The notes under the pieces were generated by a model. The model was not told where the DNA came from and searched no databases. It saw nothing but the letters and a program-made list of their open reading frames with translations. This document shows, one piece after another, positions 10,155-18,126 of a stretch of 64,000 nucleotides of DNA. Source of the DNA: VMDJ01 sp038146785 (GTDB lineage Bacteria; Pseudomonadota; Gammaproteobacteria; Chromatiales; Chromatiaceae); assembly GCA_038146785.1 (NCBI GenBank), contig JAYQSI010000005.1:77960-141959 (forward strand). The letters are read 5' to 3'. A program made the translations under genes and the position numbers. The first letter of the stretch is position 1. Every line of letters begins with the position of its first letter.

Positions 10155-10181
10155 AAAAGCCGAGCTTTGCTCGGCTTTTTT
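10155..10181 (+). terminator. Intrinsic terminator of the SLC13 gene
   Basis: The stem AAAGCCGAGC with GCTCGGCTTT closes a TTT loop and runs into six T. It lies 20 bp after the stop codon. Confidence 0.9.
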
Positions 10182-10223
10182 ATGCGCTTGTATAAATTAA
10201 TGGTCAAATTTGTAAGAATTTTC

Positions 10224-10252
10224 TTGCAAAAATAAGAATTAACTAATATAGT
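10224..10252 (+). promoter_or_regulatory. Sigma-70-type promoter of sRNA gene 1
   Basis: TTGCAA (10224-10229), a 17-bp AT-rich spacer and TATAGT (10247-10252). The predicted start falls at about 10258, just before CTCCTCC. The match to consensus is strong and no ORF follows it. Confidence 0.75.
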
Positions 10253-10257
10253 AACAA

Positions 10258-10373
10258 CTCCTCCTAAGGGCAACACTATTACCTCGCCATTTGGCCCCCT
10301 CTAGTGCTAAGTGGTTGTTTTTCATAGGTATAGTTGGACATTTAACCCGCAACCTCGGTTGCGGGTATTTTTT
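10258..10373 (+). ncRNA. Candidate small RNA 1 of a tandem pair, CUCCUCC 5' end
   Basis: A roughly 116-nt non-coding unit bounded by a strong promoter and an intrinsic terminator. It begins with CTCCTCCTAAGGG, whose CUCCUCC is complementary to Shine-Dalgarno sequences. An imperfect long-range stem can pair CAACACTATTACC (10271-10283) with GGTATAGTTG (10327-10336), ahead of the terminator hairpin at 10345. The next unit repeats the 5' motif and the pre-terminator block and can form the equivalent stem. No plausible start codon plus ORF lies inside. I do not recognise the family. It could also be an untranslated leader, but the terminator and the lack of a following plus-strand gene argue for a stand-alone sRNA. 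Confidence 0.65.
10345..10373 (+). terminator. Terminator of sRNA 1
   Basis: The stem ACCCGCAACC with GGTTGCGGGT is followed by A and six T. Confidence 0.9.
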
Positions 10374-10417
10374 GCCCGGCTTTCGGGATAAGAAATTTCC
10401 TACATTAATGTTTCTGA

Positions 10418-10447
10418 TTGTTCAGGTGAGCGCTTCATCCGTAAAGT
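10418..10447 (+). promoter_or_regulatory. Promoter of sRNA gene 2
   Basis: TTGTTC (10418-10423), an 18-bp spacer and TAAAGT (10442-10447). It is weaker than promoter 1 but lies the same distance (5 bp from the -10 end) from the repeated ACTCCTCCTAAGGG, so both RNAs would start at the same base of the motif. Confidence 0.6.
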
Positions 10448-10452
10448 AAAGA

Positions 10453-10573
10453 CTCCTCCTAAGGGTCACCAACTGAATAGTTCCCGCGAAGGTCGTGAAA
10501 GTTGTAGACGATTGAGCAGTCTTTTTCCTAAGAGTTGGTTCTTTTACCCGCGCTGATTAGCGCGGGTTTTTTT
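10453..10573 (+). ncRNA. Candidate small RNA 2 of a tandem pair, CUCCUCC 5' end
   Basis: A roughly 121-nt unit related to sRNA 1. It shares the exact 14-mer ACTCCTCCTAAGGG (10452-10465), then a diverged middle, then a similar block (TTTTTC, AGTTGG, ACCCGC in the same order) before its terminator. ACCAACT (10468-10474) pairs perfectly with AGTTGGT (10533-10539); the corresponding arms in unit 1 differ in sequence but remain largely complementary, which supports a conserved closing stem. Its terminator tail overlaps the end of the EAL pseudogene on the other strand. Confidence 0.65.
10547..10573 (+). terminator. Terminator of sRNA 2
   Basis: The stem CCCGCGCT with AGCGCGGG has a GATT loop and is followed by seven T. 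Confidence 0.92.
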
Positions 10574-11382
10574 GCCTGAGCTTAAATAACGGCGTGGCCT
10601 GATTGGTTTGCAAGTTGCCGCCATAGGGTTTGGCAAAGAGGAAGCCTTGGCCAGCGTAACAATTCATTGATTTAAGCTGCAGAAGGGTTTCTTCGGTCTC
10701 GATGCCTTCTGCCACCACAAAAGCGCCAAAGGCATGCGCGATGCTCAAGATGGCATCGATCAAAATGTGATCATTGCTGCGTTGCTCATCCAAATTCTGA
10801 ATAAATGATTTATCGACCTTTAGCTCACTAAAGGGCAGGTCTCTCAGGTTGGTAAGTGAGGAGTAGCCGGTACCGAAGTCATCGAGTGCGAAGCTAAAGC
10901 CCTCGGCCTTTAAACGGTGGATCAGCGCACCTGAACCTCGGATTTTAAGAATCGCTGTTTCGGTGATTTCAAGAATGACCTGTCTACGCCTAATGGGGTT
11001 ATTAGGAGTCAAAGGTTTAAGTAAGGTTGATAAATCATTCTGGCAGTGAGGAAGGAGAGACGTTGAGGGAAATCATCGTTTGCCCAGAGTGATTCCAGTG
11101 CGCCTGTTCGTTTAGCACTTTCTCAAAAAGGATCTGGGTGACTTCAAACATCATGCGATGTTGTTCAGCGAACGGTATGAAGATATTGGGAGAAATCATG
11201 CCCTCTTTGGGGTGATTCCAACGAAGAGGGCTTCGTAACCTAGAACGTCCGGTTCTCAACAAAATGATGGGTTGATAGTGCACTTCAAGCTCATCGCGTA
11301 ATGCATCGGCTCTGAGTCCATTTAGCAGTGTTCGGGTATCGACTGGCATGTGACCTTTCAAATAATGATATTTAGCGGTCAC
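10557..11382 (-). pseudogene. EAL-domain c-di-GMP phosphodiesterase, degraded
   Basis: EAL-domain sequence is spread over two frames. The 5' part gives VHYQPIILLRTGR, then a scrambled stretch, then RWNHPKEGMISP; the 3' part gives VILEITETA, FALDDFGTGYSSL, LKVDKSFI and VAEGIETEE. Between GR and RW the frame has slipped out and back: the intervening bases (about 11230-11250) read GYEAL in another frame, so the EAL signature itself is lost. A further shift near 11045 separates the halves. At least three indels make this a real pseudogene, not one sequencing slip. Intact relatives hydrolyse c-di-GMP to pGpG and promote motility. It is divergent from a receiver pseudogene at 11480. Confidence 0.85.
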
Positions 11383-11479
11383 GTTAACGTCTGTGAGTCC
11401 AATTCTTAAGGGTTCTTATTGCCTGTATGCCGAAAACACCCCTAATTCTGTGATTAAGTCAAAAAACCAAAAATAAGCA

Positions 11480-11745
11480 ATGGCTCAAAAGTTCTTATCG
11501 TTGATGACCACATCGATTTTTTCAAGTCTATTTAAAATGGGCGGGTATCAATTGTGGCGGTCAGTTCAGCAAGAGAAGCCTTGATAAGTTGGATGAGTCG
11601 TTTTTTAGTCACTGACTTAATGATGCCAGAGATCGATGGTTTCGCTCTCATCAATAAAGCGCTTGAGATTAACCCTAAGCTTAAAACCTTAGTGATTAGC
11701 GCAGCCTTAGAGTTTAAAGAACGTTTGAGGGCGGTGACTTCCTCA
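11480..11745 (+). pseudogene. Response-regulator receiver domain, degraded
   Basis: Receiver-domain pieces occur in three frames in the right order. KVLIVDDHIDFF comes near 11496, KMGGYQ and VAVSSAREAL near 11536-11585, DKLDESFF near 11587, and VTDLMMPEIDGFALINKALE from about 11609 ending LKTLVISAA. Each change of frame needs a separate indel, and there is no output domain because the sequence runs into the convergent decarboxylase gene. Together with the EAL pseudogene this was probably a divergent signalling pair. Confidence 0.8.
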
Positions 11746-11749
11746 GTGC

Positions 11750-12913
11750 CTAGGCGAAAAGTCGAACCAGGTTACTGTCATCAGCCAAATCAATAATCAC
11801 GGGCGGTGCAACACCGTTAAAGTTACAGGCAGTGGCGACACTGTAAGCCCCAATCTCATGGATAACGATCACATCACCAATGGAAAGCTCAGGCAGCATG
11901 TCGGTATCACCAAAGCGGTCGATACTGTCACAGGTAGGCCCTGCAAAAACAGCTGGTCCAGGTGTGCCGCCATCCTCTGTAAAGATGGTCATAGGGTAAT
12001 CTGTGTGGTCGAAGATGCGGCCTGATTGAGCACCGTAAACACCGTCGTCCATGTAGTACCACCAAGTGTCATCTTGGCGCTTAGAACGACCGATGATGCG
12101 TGCAACCAAGGTCATGCTAGGTGCTGAAATACCGCGACCTGGCTCAGCCATTAAGCGGATATGAGAAGGTACAGATGCCATCGCTTCGCGAATGGGTGCG
12201 CAGAACACTTCGAAGTCGACCGGTGTGTTTGAGTAGTTAGCGGGGAAGCCGCCACCCATATCGATGCGTTCGATGTTGGCAATGCCAAGGTCTGCAGCTT
12301 CTTGTGCAATCTCAACGGTTTTCAATAATGCCAAGCGATGTGTGTCAGCGCTTTGCGCTTGAGAGCCGACGTGGAAGCAAAGGCCATCAATGGTGATGCC
12401 CATCTGCTGGGCAATCTGCAAAATATTCATTGCATCGTCGGGCTGCGCGCCAAATTTACGAGACAAATCGACAGGTGCATCAGGTGCCACGAAGGCTAAG
12501 CGCAACATAACCGTGATGTCGTTACGGTACGGCGCGATCTTCCAAAGCTCATCCAAGTTATCGACGACAAAGGATGTCACACCTAATTCGATTGACGCTT
12601 CTAAGTCAGTGATCGTTTTGATGGGGTGGGTGTGAATCATGCGTTGAGTTGGGACACCCAAGGGCAGCAACGCCTGAATCTCAGGAGCGCTAGCAACATC
12701 AAAACATGCGCCCTCATCAACCAAGGTGGTCAATAGCGAAGTGTAAGGGTTGGATTTGACGGCGTAGTAGAGGGTCACGCCAGGTAATGCGGCTTGAAGG
12801 GAGCGCCAAGTCTCGCGAACGCGAGTTGGGCTGAAAAGCATTGCAGGCGAAATGCCACCTGCCTGTGCCAACCAGAAGTCTCCTTCTGATCGAGGGCGAA
12901 TAGTCGTTAACAC
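11750..12913 (-). CDS. speC: Ornithine decarboxylase, fold-III PLP type (group IV)
   Basis: A 387-residue cytoplasmic enzyme that decarboxylates L-ornithine to putrescine. PLP binding is shown by K53 in YYAVKSNP, the glycine-rich DMGGGFP, AEPGRG, and the HVGSQ strand. The C-terminal GPTCDSIDR contains the catalytic Cys and Asp contributed across the dimer. Length and motifs match the short bacterial and eukaryotic-type ODC group (as in Pseudomonas SpeC), not the long aspartate-aminotransferase-fold enzymes. Some relatives also accept lysine, so ODC versus L/ODC is open. All residues are present and the frame is clean, although every neighbour for 3 kb is broken, which suggests selection keeps it. 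Confidence 0.9.
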   Translation of the reverse strand: MLTTIRPRSEGDFWLAQAGGISPAMLFSPTRVRETWRSLQAALPGVTLYYAVKSNPYTSLLTTLVDEGACFDVASAPEIQALLPLGVPTQRMIHTHPIKTITDLEASIELGVTSFVVDNLDELWKIAPYRNDITVMLRLAFVAPDAPVDLSRKFGAQPDDAMNILQIAQQMGITIDGLCFHVGSQAQSADTHRLALLKTVEIAQEAADLGIANIERIDMGGGFPANYSNTPVDFEVFCAPIREAMASVPSHIRLMAEPGRGISAPSMTLVARIIGRSKRQDDTWWYYMDDGVYGAQSGRIFDHTDYPMTIFTEDGGTPGPAVFAGPTCDSIDRFGDTDMLPELSIGDVIVIHEIGAYSVATACNFNGVAPPVIIDLADDSNLVRLFA

Positions 12914-13203
12914 GTTCGTCTCCTAATTGTTTGTCATTCGTCGCTCAGACACGTCTAGACAAACAAGACGCCGGGTCACTAACGGGTAAATCACCTAAAG
13001 TTTCTGCTCAAATAGCGAGCGATGGAATTTTCAACGATTTTAAAAGAAAATTTGCTTGAAGAAAAATTTTGATGTTTGAGATTGCGACCAGTTTCAAAGA
13101 TGCAAAATGAATACGGCTTTGCTAACACCGTCAGGCAATAAACGCTTCACTAAGAAAATGGGTCATTTGATGTTTTTACTGTTTAAAGATGTAACGAGTT
13201 TTA
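12914..13203. other. Intergenic region upstream of the decarboxylase
   Basis: About 290 bp of AT-rich sequence between the decarboxylase start and the flagellin remnant. I see no ORF, tRNA or clear terminator. It should hold the decarboxylase promoter on the minus strand, but no site stands out. The missing flagellin N-terminal coding region is not recognisable here. Confidence 0.5.
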
Positions 13204-14220
13204 ATGGCGCCTTCTCGATGGGACTTGGGTTCTGCAAATGCCACAACTGATTTGCTAATAACGATTAATGGCTCAACGACCAATCGTCTTTTTAGTATCC
13301 CTGATGCAACTTTTGAAAATGGTACATTTGAAACAACTCCGTTGATAACGGTGATGGAACATTTTCTGTCGCTGCTGGACTATTAATACCAATCAGGTTC
13401 GATTAGGTACAGATTCGATAGGTGGCTTTGTCTCGCCAGAATCTCCTGTATATCCATCGAATAATGTGAATGATACCGACGGCGTAGGTGTTACAAATGA
13501 TGAGCAAGTCGTATCGAATTGGGGTGGTTCATATTCTAGTGTGACAGATGGCATTCGCCTAAGCACTGGAGGGATGACGATCAAAGATTATGGCGTAGCT
13601 CACGGTCCATATATTATTTCAGATACATACACTGAGATTCCAAGCCGGTGCAGGTTTCTTTTGATTGGTCTGCAGTTGCCGGCGGTGATGACTATGACGT
13701 GTATGGTTATCTTTTGAAAGATGATGGCACAACAATCGAATTATTAGACAGTCATGGTAGATCAGGTTCTGGAGCAGAAACGGTTACTGTCAATTCTGCA
13801 GGGAATTATAAGTTCGTTTTTGTTGCAGGTACTTTTGATGCATCAGGTGGAACCGCGGCTGGAGCTAGTTTTGATATTACCAATATCAATGTGACTGGTA
13901 AAATCCACCATCGTATGGAGTTATTAATTATTCAACTCCTCAATTGCAAATTTCAAAAAATAGATGAAGCTTTTAGCATGCTTCTTGCTGACCGGGCATC
14001 ACTAGGTGCTCTAGGAAACCGAATTGAGCATACGCTTAGTTCACTATTCCTAAAGGGTGAAAAGCTTACGGAAGCTTCCTCACGTATCAATGATGCAGAT
14101 TATGCCGCTGAATCAGCAAGACTAGCCAAACTACAAGTTCTAGAGCAATCAAGCACTGCCATGCTTTCTCAAGCAAATGCTTCTATTCAAAGGTTCTGGA
14201 CTATAAGTAAAATAATCTAG
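13204..14220 (+). pseudogene. Flagellin remnant, multiple frameshifts, N-terminus missing
   Basis: The 3' end encodes a typical flagellin C-terminal D1/D0 helix: NRIEHTLSSL, then SRINDADYAAESARLAKLQ, then VLEQSSTAMLSQANAS, with a replaced tail (IQRFWTISKII). Upstream are pieces of a beta-rich surface insertion spread over at least three frames (ATFENGTFETTP, DNGDGTFSVAAG, NQVRLGTDSIGGF, SFDWSAVAGGDDYDVYG). The conserved N-terminal D0/D1 coding region is absent. No other flagellar gene is in the window. Intact flagellins polymerise into the filament; this copy cannot be expressed as one protein. Confidence 0.82.
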
Positions 14221-14531
14221 TTTTTGTGGATCCTCAATGGTAAAACCCTATGCCACACTGTTGATTGCAGGTTTGATGGACTGAAGCGGTGCTTTTCATA
14301 TTCTTGGGTTAGTCGTTGAATGATCTTACCTGTTTCTTCAATCTCAATGAGTAAGGATGCCTTATCGGCTCTACTTGGCCAGTTAGCAATTGATTGCTCC
14401 ATCGAGGCTTTGCGCTTCTCAAGACGATTTATACGGTCTTGGAGTAGGTCATATTGATTGGGTTCTATGCTTTTCCAGTAGTTACTAAGCATTTGATTCC
14501 AGTTTTCAATCTTTTCGCTATCAGTCGACAT
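14217..14531 (-). CDS. Hypothetical small coiled-coil protein
   Basis: A 104-residue charged ORF rich in Glu, Lys, Arg and Gln, with heptad-like stretches (LLQDRINRLEKRKASMEQSI, EIEETGKIIQRLTQEYEK). It has no signal peptide or membrane segment. The last 20 residues look unrelated to the helical part, and the stop lies within the end of the flagellin remnant, so the gene may be truncated. It sits downstream of the integrase on the same strand and may be cargo of the same element. I do not recognise a family. Confidence 0.45.
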   Translation of the reverse strand: MSTDSEKIENWNQMLSNYWKSIEPNQYDLLQDRINRLEKRKASMEQSIANWPSRADKASLLIEIEETGKIIQRLTQEYEKHRFSPSNLQSTVWHRVLPLRIHKN

Positions 14532-14606
14532 GAGTACTCCACCTTTTTAACGGTGTTGGAATATACATATGTCCATTATTTAAGATCAATACCGGATTTA
14601 AAGTTA

Positions 14607-15505
14607 TTAGATGTCAATTAGTCGTTTCAGCCAATCCGCTTTGAGTGTGAGTGGGTATCCAGATCCATAGTTTTCTCCAACACTGCCTTTGCTCCAGCCA
14701 CCTAATTCATCAATTAAATCGGATGGACATTCAACAGCCCTTAGTCGGTCACGGAAGCTATGCCTGAAAGAATGGATCACACAGCCTTCATCGACTCTTG
14801 GCTTTAGCCATTTGTTAAGTGCGGCACTCGCTGAGTTCGACTTAGTTCTGACCCCATCACAATACTTGGGGAAAACAAAGTCAGATGAAGACTTGTCTTT
14901 AATAGTTAGCTTGGCGGCTTGAAGGGATGTTCCGACAAGGGGTATTAATCGATTGCTCGAATCTGTCTTTAGTGATCGCCATGGATGCGTTCTAATTTGT
15001 ACGTGTGGTGTTTCATGGCAAAGATATAAATCAGATACCTGCAATCCCAGTGCCTCGCTTAGTCTCATTCCAGTATCTGAAATTAGCGCAATAACTAGTC
15101 TCAGTTCATCTGATATAGCTAAGCATTCCTTTTGAATAGCTTTTATTGGTTTGGCGGGATGGGCGGTCTTATTTTCTTTTGGGTGAGCTCGTTAAAGTGA
15201 AGGGCGTTGAATGAGTTGTTTAAAGGCAGATCTAATTCACGACATGTGAAATTGATAATGGCCTTTATGTTGCTGATGTTTCGCTTGGCGCTTGTTTCAG
15301 TCATTCCATTACCTAACAGGTAATCTCGATAGGCATTAGCGTCAGCACGGGATAGCTCGGTGAGCAATTTATCGCCGATAGCTTTGGTGAGGTAAGTAAT
15401 CGATCGAGTAGCGCCACGAATAAATGTTTCGCTTTTGCTTGGCGATTTGTATTTCAAATAGATCTTTAGAGCTTTTGTCAGTTTCACGCTGGGTGAGCCA
15501 GACAT
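14607..15505 (-). pseudogene. Tyrosine recombinase / integrase, frameshifted
   Basis: The N-terminal half (15505 to about 15150) is a SAM-like core-binding domain (LTELSRADANAYRDYLLGNG, ISNIKAIINF). The catalytic half is in another frame and has the first Arg in TGMRLSEALGL, HSFRHSFRDRL for the His-x-x-Arg box, and the nucleophile region GGWSKGSVGENYGSGY. One missing base in an A-run near 15150 would restore a single protein of about 300 residues (PKPIKAIQKE). All catalytic residues survive, so this is recent decay or a sequencing slip. It starts about 16 bp from the truncated end of tRNA-Leu(CAG), the classic integration geometry. Confidence 0.85.
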
Positions 15506-15520
15506 TTCTAGAGAAGGGTT

Positions 15521-15597
15521 GGTTCGACTTGAACCTCCACGGCCTTGCGGCCACCAGCACCTGAAGCTGGCGTGTCTACCAATTTCACCACCTGGGC
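15521..15597 (-). pseudogene. tRNA-Leu(CAG) lacking its 3' end
   Basis: From 15597 leftward the minus strand gives an acceptor 5' strand (GCCCAGG), D arm, anticodon stem CCAGC/GCTGG with loop TTCAGGT (anticodon CAG), a long variable arm closed by GGCC/GGCC, and the T-loop GTTCAAGTC. After position 61 the T-stem should read CCTCC and the acceptor CCTGGGC, but the sequence is CGAACCAACCC. Neither stem can form, so no functional tRNA is made. The break lies in the usual crossover zone for integrases, and an integrase gene begins just beyond it. Confidence 0.82.
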
Positions 15598-15687
15598 ATA
15601 GGTGTTGAGGGCGCGTAACTTACAGCGACAAACTAGGTGTGTCAACGCTACAATCGGGGCCATAAATCGCAGTAAAAGGCCTGATGA

Positions 15688-18123
15688 GTGGCAAAGCAAA
15701 AAAAGGTGTCTCGCACCGAATTAAATGACCCGCAAGCGCAACGTGAAGCGGATACCTATGAAAATCCTGTTCCCAGTCGAGAGTTCATTTTAGAAGTGAT
15801 CGCCGAGCAAGGTTGTCCCATGAGTTTTAAAGAGCTGATGTACACCTTGGATATTGATGAAGAGCAAACCGAGGGCCTTTCTCGTCGTGTGAGTGCGATG
15901 ACCCGTGATGGTCAGCTAATCCGTAATCGCCGTGGCGGCTATTGCCCGGTGAATAACAAAGACATGATTGTGGGTCGTGTTATTGGTCATCCAGATGGTT
16001 TTGGCTTTTTAAAGCGTGATGATGCAAATGGTGATGACCTGTTTTTAGGTCCGCGTGAAATGCGTCGCGTTTGGCATGGTGATCATGTGGTGGTGCAAGT
16101 CTCCGGCATTGATCGACGTGGTCGCGAAGAAGGTCAAATCATCGAGGTATTGGAGCGCGCCTTTAACAAGCTCGTCGGTCGTTTGCAGATCGATCGCGGT
16201 GTTGCGTTCTTGTTGCCCGACAATAAACGCATTACCCAGCAAGTACTCATTCCGCCGGAGAGTTTGCATGGCGGCAAGAACGGTCAAATGGTGGAAGTCG
16301 CCATTGATGAACATCCAACGCCTTGGCGTCAGGCTATTGGTAGTGTGATTGATGTTATTGGCGATCAATATGCCCCTGGTATGGAAACCGCGGTTGCTAT
16401 CCGTAGTCATGATATTCCGCATGACTGGCCAGAAGATCTGCTGAAACAAATCGAAGGCTTGACTGCTGAGGTGCCAGAAAAGGCGAAAGAAGGTCGTGAA
16501 GATCTGCGTGATGTGCCCTTGGTGACGATCGATGGTGCGGATGCGCGTGACTTCGATGATGCGGTTTTTTGTGCAAAGACAACAAAAGGCTGGCGCTTAT
16601 TGGTCGCGATTGCTGATGTCTCAGCGTATGTCGAAAAAGATTCACCGTTAGATAAAGAAGCTTATCTGCGCAGTACCTCGGTGTACTTCCCTGATCGCGT
16701 GGTGCCGATGTTGCCAGAGGTGCTCTCGAATGGACTTTGTTCGATCAATCCGAAGGTTGATCGTTTGTGCATGGTCTGTGAGATGTACTTTGATCCGCAG
16801 GGCAAAATGTTTCGCTCGCGTTTCTTTGAAGGCGTGATGAATTCACATGCCCGTCTGACCTATGACCAAGTGGGCGCGATGCTGATTGATAACGATCAGG
16901 CGCTTAAAGAAGAGTTTGCGCACGTATTGCCGCATCTCGAAGATCTGCATGGCCTTTATAAAGTGCTACATGCAGCACGTGCTGTGCGTGGTGCGATTGA
17001 TTTTGATACCACCGAAACCCGTTTTAAATTTGATGAGAACGGCAAGGTGGCTGAAGTGGTGCCACTGGTTCGACATGATGCACACCGTTTAATTGAAGAG
17101 TGCATGTTGGCGGCTAACGTTGCGGCAGCACGCTTCTTGCTGAAGAACAAAATACCGGCTTTGTACCGTGTGCATGAGCGCCCAAGTGAAGAGAAGCTGT
17201 CGGACTTGGGGCAATTTTTACGCGAGCTAGGTTTGTCGTTGAAGGGTGGTCTTGAGCCTACAGCGAAAGATTACGCCGAGCTGCTTGAGCAAGTTAAAAC
17301 GCGTGCGGATTACCATGTGATTCAAACCGTACTGCTGCGTTCAATGATGCAAGCGGTGTATACCGATGAGAATGTTGGGCACTTTGGTTTGGCATTTGAA
17401 GCCTATGCGCATTTCACTTCACCAATACGTCGTTATCCTGACTTGATGGTGCATCGTGCGATTCGTCATGTGCTTCGAAATGGTTCAGCAAAAGGCTTTG
17501 CTTACTCGGATAAAGATTTAGCGCACATGGGTGAGCACTGTTCGATGTGTGAGCGTCGCGCGGATGATGCGTCGCGTGATTCGGCTGATGCGCTTAAGTG
17601 TTACTTCATGCTCGATAAAGTGGGTGAAAGTTTCCAAGGCACGATCTCAGGCGTGAACAGCTTTGGTCTGTTTGTCGAGTTAGATGAGATTTTTATCACC
17701 GGCTTGATTCATATCACCGCGCTCGATCGGGATTACTTTATTTTCGATCCTATCGGTCATCGTTTAACCGGTGAGCGTACGGGCAAGGTTTATCGCTTGG
17801 GTGATCGTATTAAGGTGCGTGTTGCAGCGGTCAATATGGAAGATCGCAAGATCGACTTTGTGCTCGACGATGGTAATAGCCAAGCGCCGATTAAAAAGAA
17901 AGTTGAGATGATTCATGGTGTGCCAGCGGATCAGCTGCGCATTGATCGCCCGCCACGTTCGCAACCAGGTTCAAAAAAGCCAAGTAAAAACCCATGGGGA
18001 TCGCGTTCTGAGTCGGATGAAAAGAAGACCAGTAAAAAGAAAGCGAGCAAAGGGAAAAAGCGTAAAGGTCGCCCGGGTAAGAAAGAGCGTGCCGCAGCTA
18101 AGGCTAAAAAAGGTAAGCGTTAA
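15688..18123 (+). CDS. rnr: Ribonuclease R
   Basis: An 811-residue 3'-5' exoribonuclease that degrades structured RNA and works with tmRNA in mRNA decay. Domains in order are an N-terminal winged helix (PSREFILEVIAEQG), two cold-shock domains, the RNB catalytic domain (VTIDGADARDFDDAVF with the metal-binding aspartates; SPIRRYPDLMVHRAI), an S1 domain near residue 645, and a Lys/Arg-rich tail of about 60 residues. GTG 15688 is taken as the start, with AAGG 8 bp upstream. An ATG at 15684 is one frame off because of a 7-A run. rlmB follows after 3 bp. Confidence 0.96.
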   Translation: MAKQKKVSRTELNDPQAQREADTYENPVPSREFILEVIAEQGCPMSFKELMYTLDIDEEQTEGLSRRVSAMTRDGQLIRNRRGGYCPVNNKDMIVGRVIGHPDGFGFLKRDDANGDDLFLGPREMRRVWHGDHVVVQVSGIDRRGREEGQIIEVLERAFNKLVGRLQIDRGVAFLLPDNKRITQQVLIPPESLHGGKNGQMVEVAIDEHPTPWRQAIGSVIDVIGDQYAPGMETAVAIRSHDIPHDWPEDLLKQIEGLTAEVPEKAKEGREDLRDVPLVTIDGADARDFDDAVFCAKTTKGWRLLVAIADVSAYVEKDSPLDKEAYLRSTSVYFPDRVVPMLPEVLSNGLCSINPKVDRLCMVCEMYFDPQGKMFRSRFFEGVMNSHARLTYDQVGAMLIDNDQALKEEFAHVLPHLEDLHGLYKVLHAARAVRGAIDFDTTETRFKFDENGKVAEVVPLVRHDAHRLIEECMLAANVAAARFLLKNKIPALYRVHERPSEEKLSDLGQFLRELGLSLKGGLEPTAKDYAELLEQVKTRADYHVIQTVLLRSMMQAVYTDENVGHFGLAFEAYAHFTSPIRRYPDLMVHRAIRHVLRNGSAKGFAYSDKDLAHMGEHCSMCERRADDASRDSADALKCYFMLDKVGESFQGTISGVNSFGLFVELDEIFITGLIHITALDRDYFIFDPIGHRLTGERTGKVYRLGDRIKVRVAAVNMEDRKIDFVLDDGNSQAPIKKKVEMIHGVPADQLRIDRPPRSQPGSKKPSKNPWGSRSESDEKKTSKKKASKGKKRKGRPGKKERAAAKAKKGKR

Positions 18124-18126
18124 GTC

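Noticed and set aside
10450..10480. Similarity of sRNA 2 to Vibrio Qrr RNAs (AAGGGTCACC)
   Set aside because: Only a short stretch matches, no sigma-54 promoter is present, and unit 1 lacks it.
11759..11769. AAGTCGAACCA shared with the broken tRNA-Leu end (opposite strand) as a possible attachment site
   Set aside because: It is 11 bp, inverted relative to the tRNA copy, and lies inside the coding end of the intact decarboxylase; chance is likely.
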